Both the position numbers and the translations under genes were made by a program. The notes beneath the pieces are model-generated. The model did not search any database. It worked only from the letters and a program-made list of their open reading frames with translations, and was not told the origin of the DNA. Positions 62,270 through 64,000 of a stretch of DNA of 64,000 nt are shown in pieces (the stretch's first letter is position 1; every line of letters begins with the position of its first letter). This DNA comes from JAWOLE01 sp963815655 (GTDB taxonomy: Bacteria; Acidobacteriota; Thermoanaerobaculia; UBA5066; Gp7-AA6): the NCBI GenBank assembly GCA_963815655.1, contig CAWFHK010000001.1, positions 868,001-932,000 of the forward strand. Direction: 5' to 3'.

Positions 62270-63403
62270 ATGAGCGTCTCCATCGAACCGATCTCGCGGT
62301 CTAAGCGGGACCTCCACCGGTTCTTCGACGTCGCGGACAGGATCTACCGCGGCGATCCCAACTGGGTCCCGCCTCTGCGCGACGACGTCGCGAAAGTCTT
62401 CGCCGCGAAGAACCCGTTCTTCCAGCATGCGGAGATCGAGCTCTTCGTCGCGCGCCGCGGCGGCGAGGACGTCGGAAGGATCGCGGCCATCCTGGATCGG
62501 AACCACAACGATTTCCATGGCGAGAAGACCGGCTTCTTCGGGTTTTTCGAATCGGCGAACGACCGCGCCGTCTCCGACGCCCTGCTCGAGACCGCGGCGG
62601 GCTGGGCGCGGCGTCGGGGCATGGAGGTCCTGCGCGGGCCTGCCAACCCGAGCCTGAACGACGAGGCCGGCCTGCTCGTGGAGGGATTCGACAAGCCGCC
62701 GGTCCTGATGATGACCTACAACCCGCGCTACTACGTGGACCTGATCGAGGGCGCCGGCTTCCGGAAAGCGAAGGACCTCCTCGCCTACTGGTTCGAGATC
62801 GGACCGGAGCCGCTCGCCCGCTTCGCGCGGATCAACCAACGGTTCCGCGCACGCAACCGGGACATCGAGGTCCGCAAGGTCTCCAAGGGGAGCTTGAAGG
62901 CGGACCTGCCGAAGATCCGGGATGTCTACAACGAAGCGTGGGAGAAGAACTGGGGCTTCGTGCCGATGACTCCCGAGGAGATGGATTTCATGGCCGCCCG
63001 GTTGAAGCCGCTTCTCGACGAGAACTTCCTCTTCCTCGGGGAGGCGAGAAGGCCCGACGGATCCGTCGAGCCGGTCGCGTTCATGCTTTCTCTGCCCGAC
63101 TACAACACCGCGATGCAGCCGCTCGGCGGGAGGCTCCTGCCGTTCGGATGGCTGAAGTTCCTCCTGGGGCTGAAGAAGATCAAGACGCTGCGCGTCCTCA
63201 CCCTCGGCCTCAAGAAGGACTACCGCATGCGGGGACTCCAGTCCATCATGTTCGAAGAAGGGCTGAAGGCCTGCCTCCGGCGCGGGTTGACCGGATGCGA
63301 AGTCTCCTGGATGCTCGAAGACAACGACCTCATCCTGCGGTCGCTCCGCCTCTGGGGCGGGAAGCACTACAAGACCTACCGGATGTACGACCGCGCTCTC
63401 TAG
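62270..63403 (+). CDS. GNAT-type acyltransferase (candidate bacterial ceramide synthase)
   Basis: 377 residues. Two tandem GNAT-like folds: the N-terminal part has YRGDPNWVPPLRDDV, ARRGGEDVGRIAAILDR and GPANPSLNDEAGLLVEGFD, the C-terminal part LTLGLKKDYRMRGLQSIMFEEGL, an acetyl-CoA/acyl-CoA binding-like strand-helix. Proteins of this shape occur beside serine palmitoyltransferase genes, and Caulobacter bCerS is of the GNAT type; I infer N-acylation of a sphingoid base. No ribosome binding site: R18 abuts the ATG. TAG begins R19. Confidence 0.72.
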   Translation: MSVSIEPISRSKRDLHRFFDVADRIYRGDPNWVPPLRDDVAKVFAAKNPFFQHAEIELFVARRGGEDVGRIAAILDRNHNDFHGEKTGFFGFFESANDRAVSDALLETAAGWARRRGMEVLRGPANPSLNDEAGLLVEGFDKPPVLMMTYNPRYYVDLIEGAGFRKAKDLLAYWFEIGPEPLARFARINQRFRARNRDIEVRKVSKGSLKADLPKIRDVYNEAWEKNWGFVPMTPEEMDFMAARLKPLLDENFLFLGEARRPDGSVEPVAFMLSLPDYNTAMQPLGGRLLPFGWLKFLLGLKKIKTLRVLTLGLKKDYRMRGLQSIMFEEGLKACLRRGLTGCEVSWMLEDNDLILRSLRLWGGKHYKTYRMYDRAL

Positions 63404-63474
63404 GTTTCAAGTTTCAAGTTTCAGGAGCGAAGGCTCTGGAGCCTACTTGAAACCTGAAACCTGAAACCTGAAAC
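63401..63474. repeat. Heptamer inverted repeat R19 (GTTTCAG family)
   Basis: Left arm 63401-63425 starts with the acyltransferase TAG and continues GTTTCAA, GTTTCAA, GTTTCAG; right arm 63444-63474 has four reverse-complement units and forms the 3' end of the converging PAP2 reading frame. Loop about 18 nt. Confidence 0.88.
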
Positions 63475-64000
63475 GCTCTCGTCGCGCGAGGCGGTCGTAG
63501 ATCCCGTCGCCCACGGGCACGGTGATCACGGCGAGGATCGTTCCCGCGATCACGTCGACGACATAGTGGTATCGGCAGTAGACGGTCGAGATCACGAGGC
63601 AGACGGCGACGGGGAGAAGCCACCAGAAGGCGTCGCGCGCGCGCTGGAAGGCGGTGATCATGACCACCACCGCGATCATCGTGTGTCCGGAGGGGAAGAC
63701 GTCGAACTTCGTCTTCTCGAGCTCGTCGAGCGTGGAGGAGATCGTTCGCGACAGGGCAGTCGTCTCGAGCGCCACGGTGTGGCGGGAGGCGAGGGAAGCG
63801 CGCGGACCGAGCGCGGGAAGGGCGAAATACCCGGCGTAGGAAACGACGTAGGCGAGGGTGAGCGTGAAAATGAAACGCCGGGCGATCGGCGGGTTTCGCC
63901 GCCAGAGGACGGCGCCGAGCGCGATCGCGATGAAGTAGTACGTCAGGTAGGCCACGGAGAAGAGGTTCGTCAGGGCGGGACGAACGAAGCGCTGCAGCCA
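63443..64000 (-). CDS. PAP2/Aur1-like membrane phosphotransferase (5' end outside window)
   Basis: 185 codons visible, frame open to the window edge. At least four membrane helices and the PAP2 signature in Aur1/Ipt1 form: ALPALGPRASLA, FPSGHTMIAVVV and VYCRYHYVVDVIAG with the two catalytic His and Asp. PAP2_3 enzymes transfer inositol-phosphate or similar head groups to ceramide or act as lipid phosphatases. Next to the ceramide-like genes it may add the head group. The last nine residues (FRFQVSGFK) are encoded by the heptamer repeat R19. Confidence 0.75.
   Translation of the reverse strand, partial: WLQRFVRPALTNLFSVAYLTYYFIAIALGAVLWRRNPPIARRFIFTLTLAYVVSYAGYFALPALGPRASLASRHTVALETTALSRTISSTLDELEKTKFDVFPSGHTMIAVVVMITAFQRARDAFWWLLPVAVCLVISTVYCRYHYVVDVIAGTILAVITVPVGDGIYDRLARRERFRFQVSGFK

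Overview
The window is one gene-dense, high-GC (roughly two-thirds G+C) stretch of chromosome from a diderm, LPS-making bacterium. It holds no tRNA, rRNA, phage, insertion sequence, CRISPR array or origin that I can see. Complete lipid A, Bam, Lol, Lpt and Tol-Pal components, together with a probable ceramide-making cluster, fit an Acidobacteriota-like organism (for example the Thermoanaerobaculia). That taxonomic call is an inference from gene content and base composition; no marker gene was compared.

Layout. 1-2153: tail of an efflux adaptor plus a MacB-type ATPase and permease. 2285-4921: orphan hybrid-free histidine kinase. 4948-8398: small housekeeping and unknown genes (Fe-S/zinc protein, metallo-hydrolase, DUF4149 protein, ridA, hpt). 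8466-24901: a long plus-strand run with lysS, lolE-type, lolD, clpC, bamA, skp, lpxD, fabZ, lpxA, a Gfo/Idh oxidoreductase, mtnP and a PfkB kinase. 25006-31575: ribH, nusB, a transglutaminase-like protein, leuS, a secreted protein and lptE. 31675-37026 (minus): rpsT, cpoB, pal, tolB, tonB/tolA-like, tolR, tolQ. 37102-45732 (plus): S55 peptidase, beta-propeller protein, dipeptide-type ABC importer parts, coaD, ybgC. 45799-48997 (minus): glycosyltransferase, EamA transporter, ygfZ, small secreted protein. 49031-56562: small zinc protein, thioesterase, NYN-LOTUS nuclease, type II GAPDH, hydrolase, AMMECR1 protein, SpoU methyltransferase, CaCA exchanger, aminotransferase. 56567-64000: membrane protein, M1 peptidase, then an NAD-epimerase, a serine-palmitoyltransferase-like enzyme, a GNAT-type acyltransferase and an Aur1-like PAP2 protein that together look like sphingolipid synthesis.

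The most unusual feature is not a gene. Nineteen intergenic gaps are filled with tandem, degenerate 7-nt words (for example GTGGTAG, GTTGTGA, ACGTGAA, GTTTCAG, GTCCAAG), and in most of them a second array carries the reverse complement, so the whole gap can fold into a long hairpin with a short loop. Different loci use different words but the same 7-nt period and the same architecture. They lie only behind genes (tandem or convergent), never in the seven divergent gaps. They often start at the stop codon itself and in three places run into the coding sequence. They lack the U-tract of an intrinsic terminator; only one classical terminator is visible in the window (31009-31037).

A second pattern is that at least twelve genes have a TANNNT-like -10 box only 6-10 nt before the start codon and no Shine-Dalgarno sequence, which suggests widespread leaderless transcription. 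Genes inside operons are mostly joined by 1-8 nt overlaps (ATGA, GTGA, TTGA).
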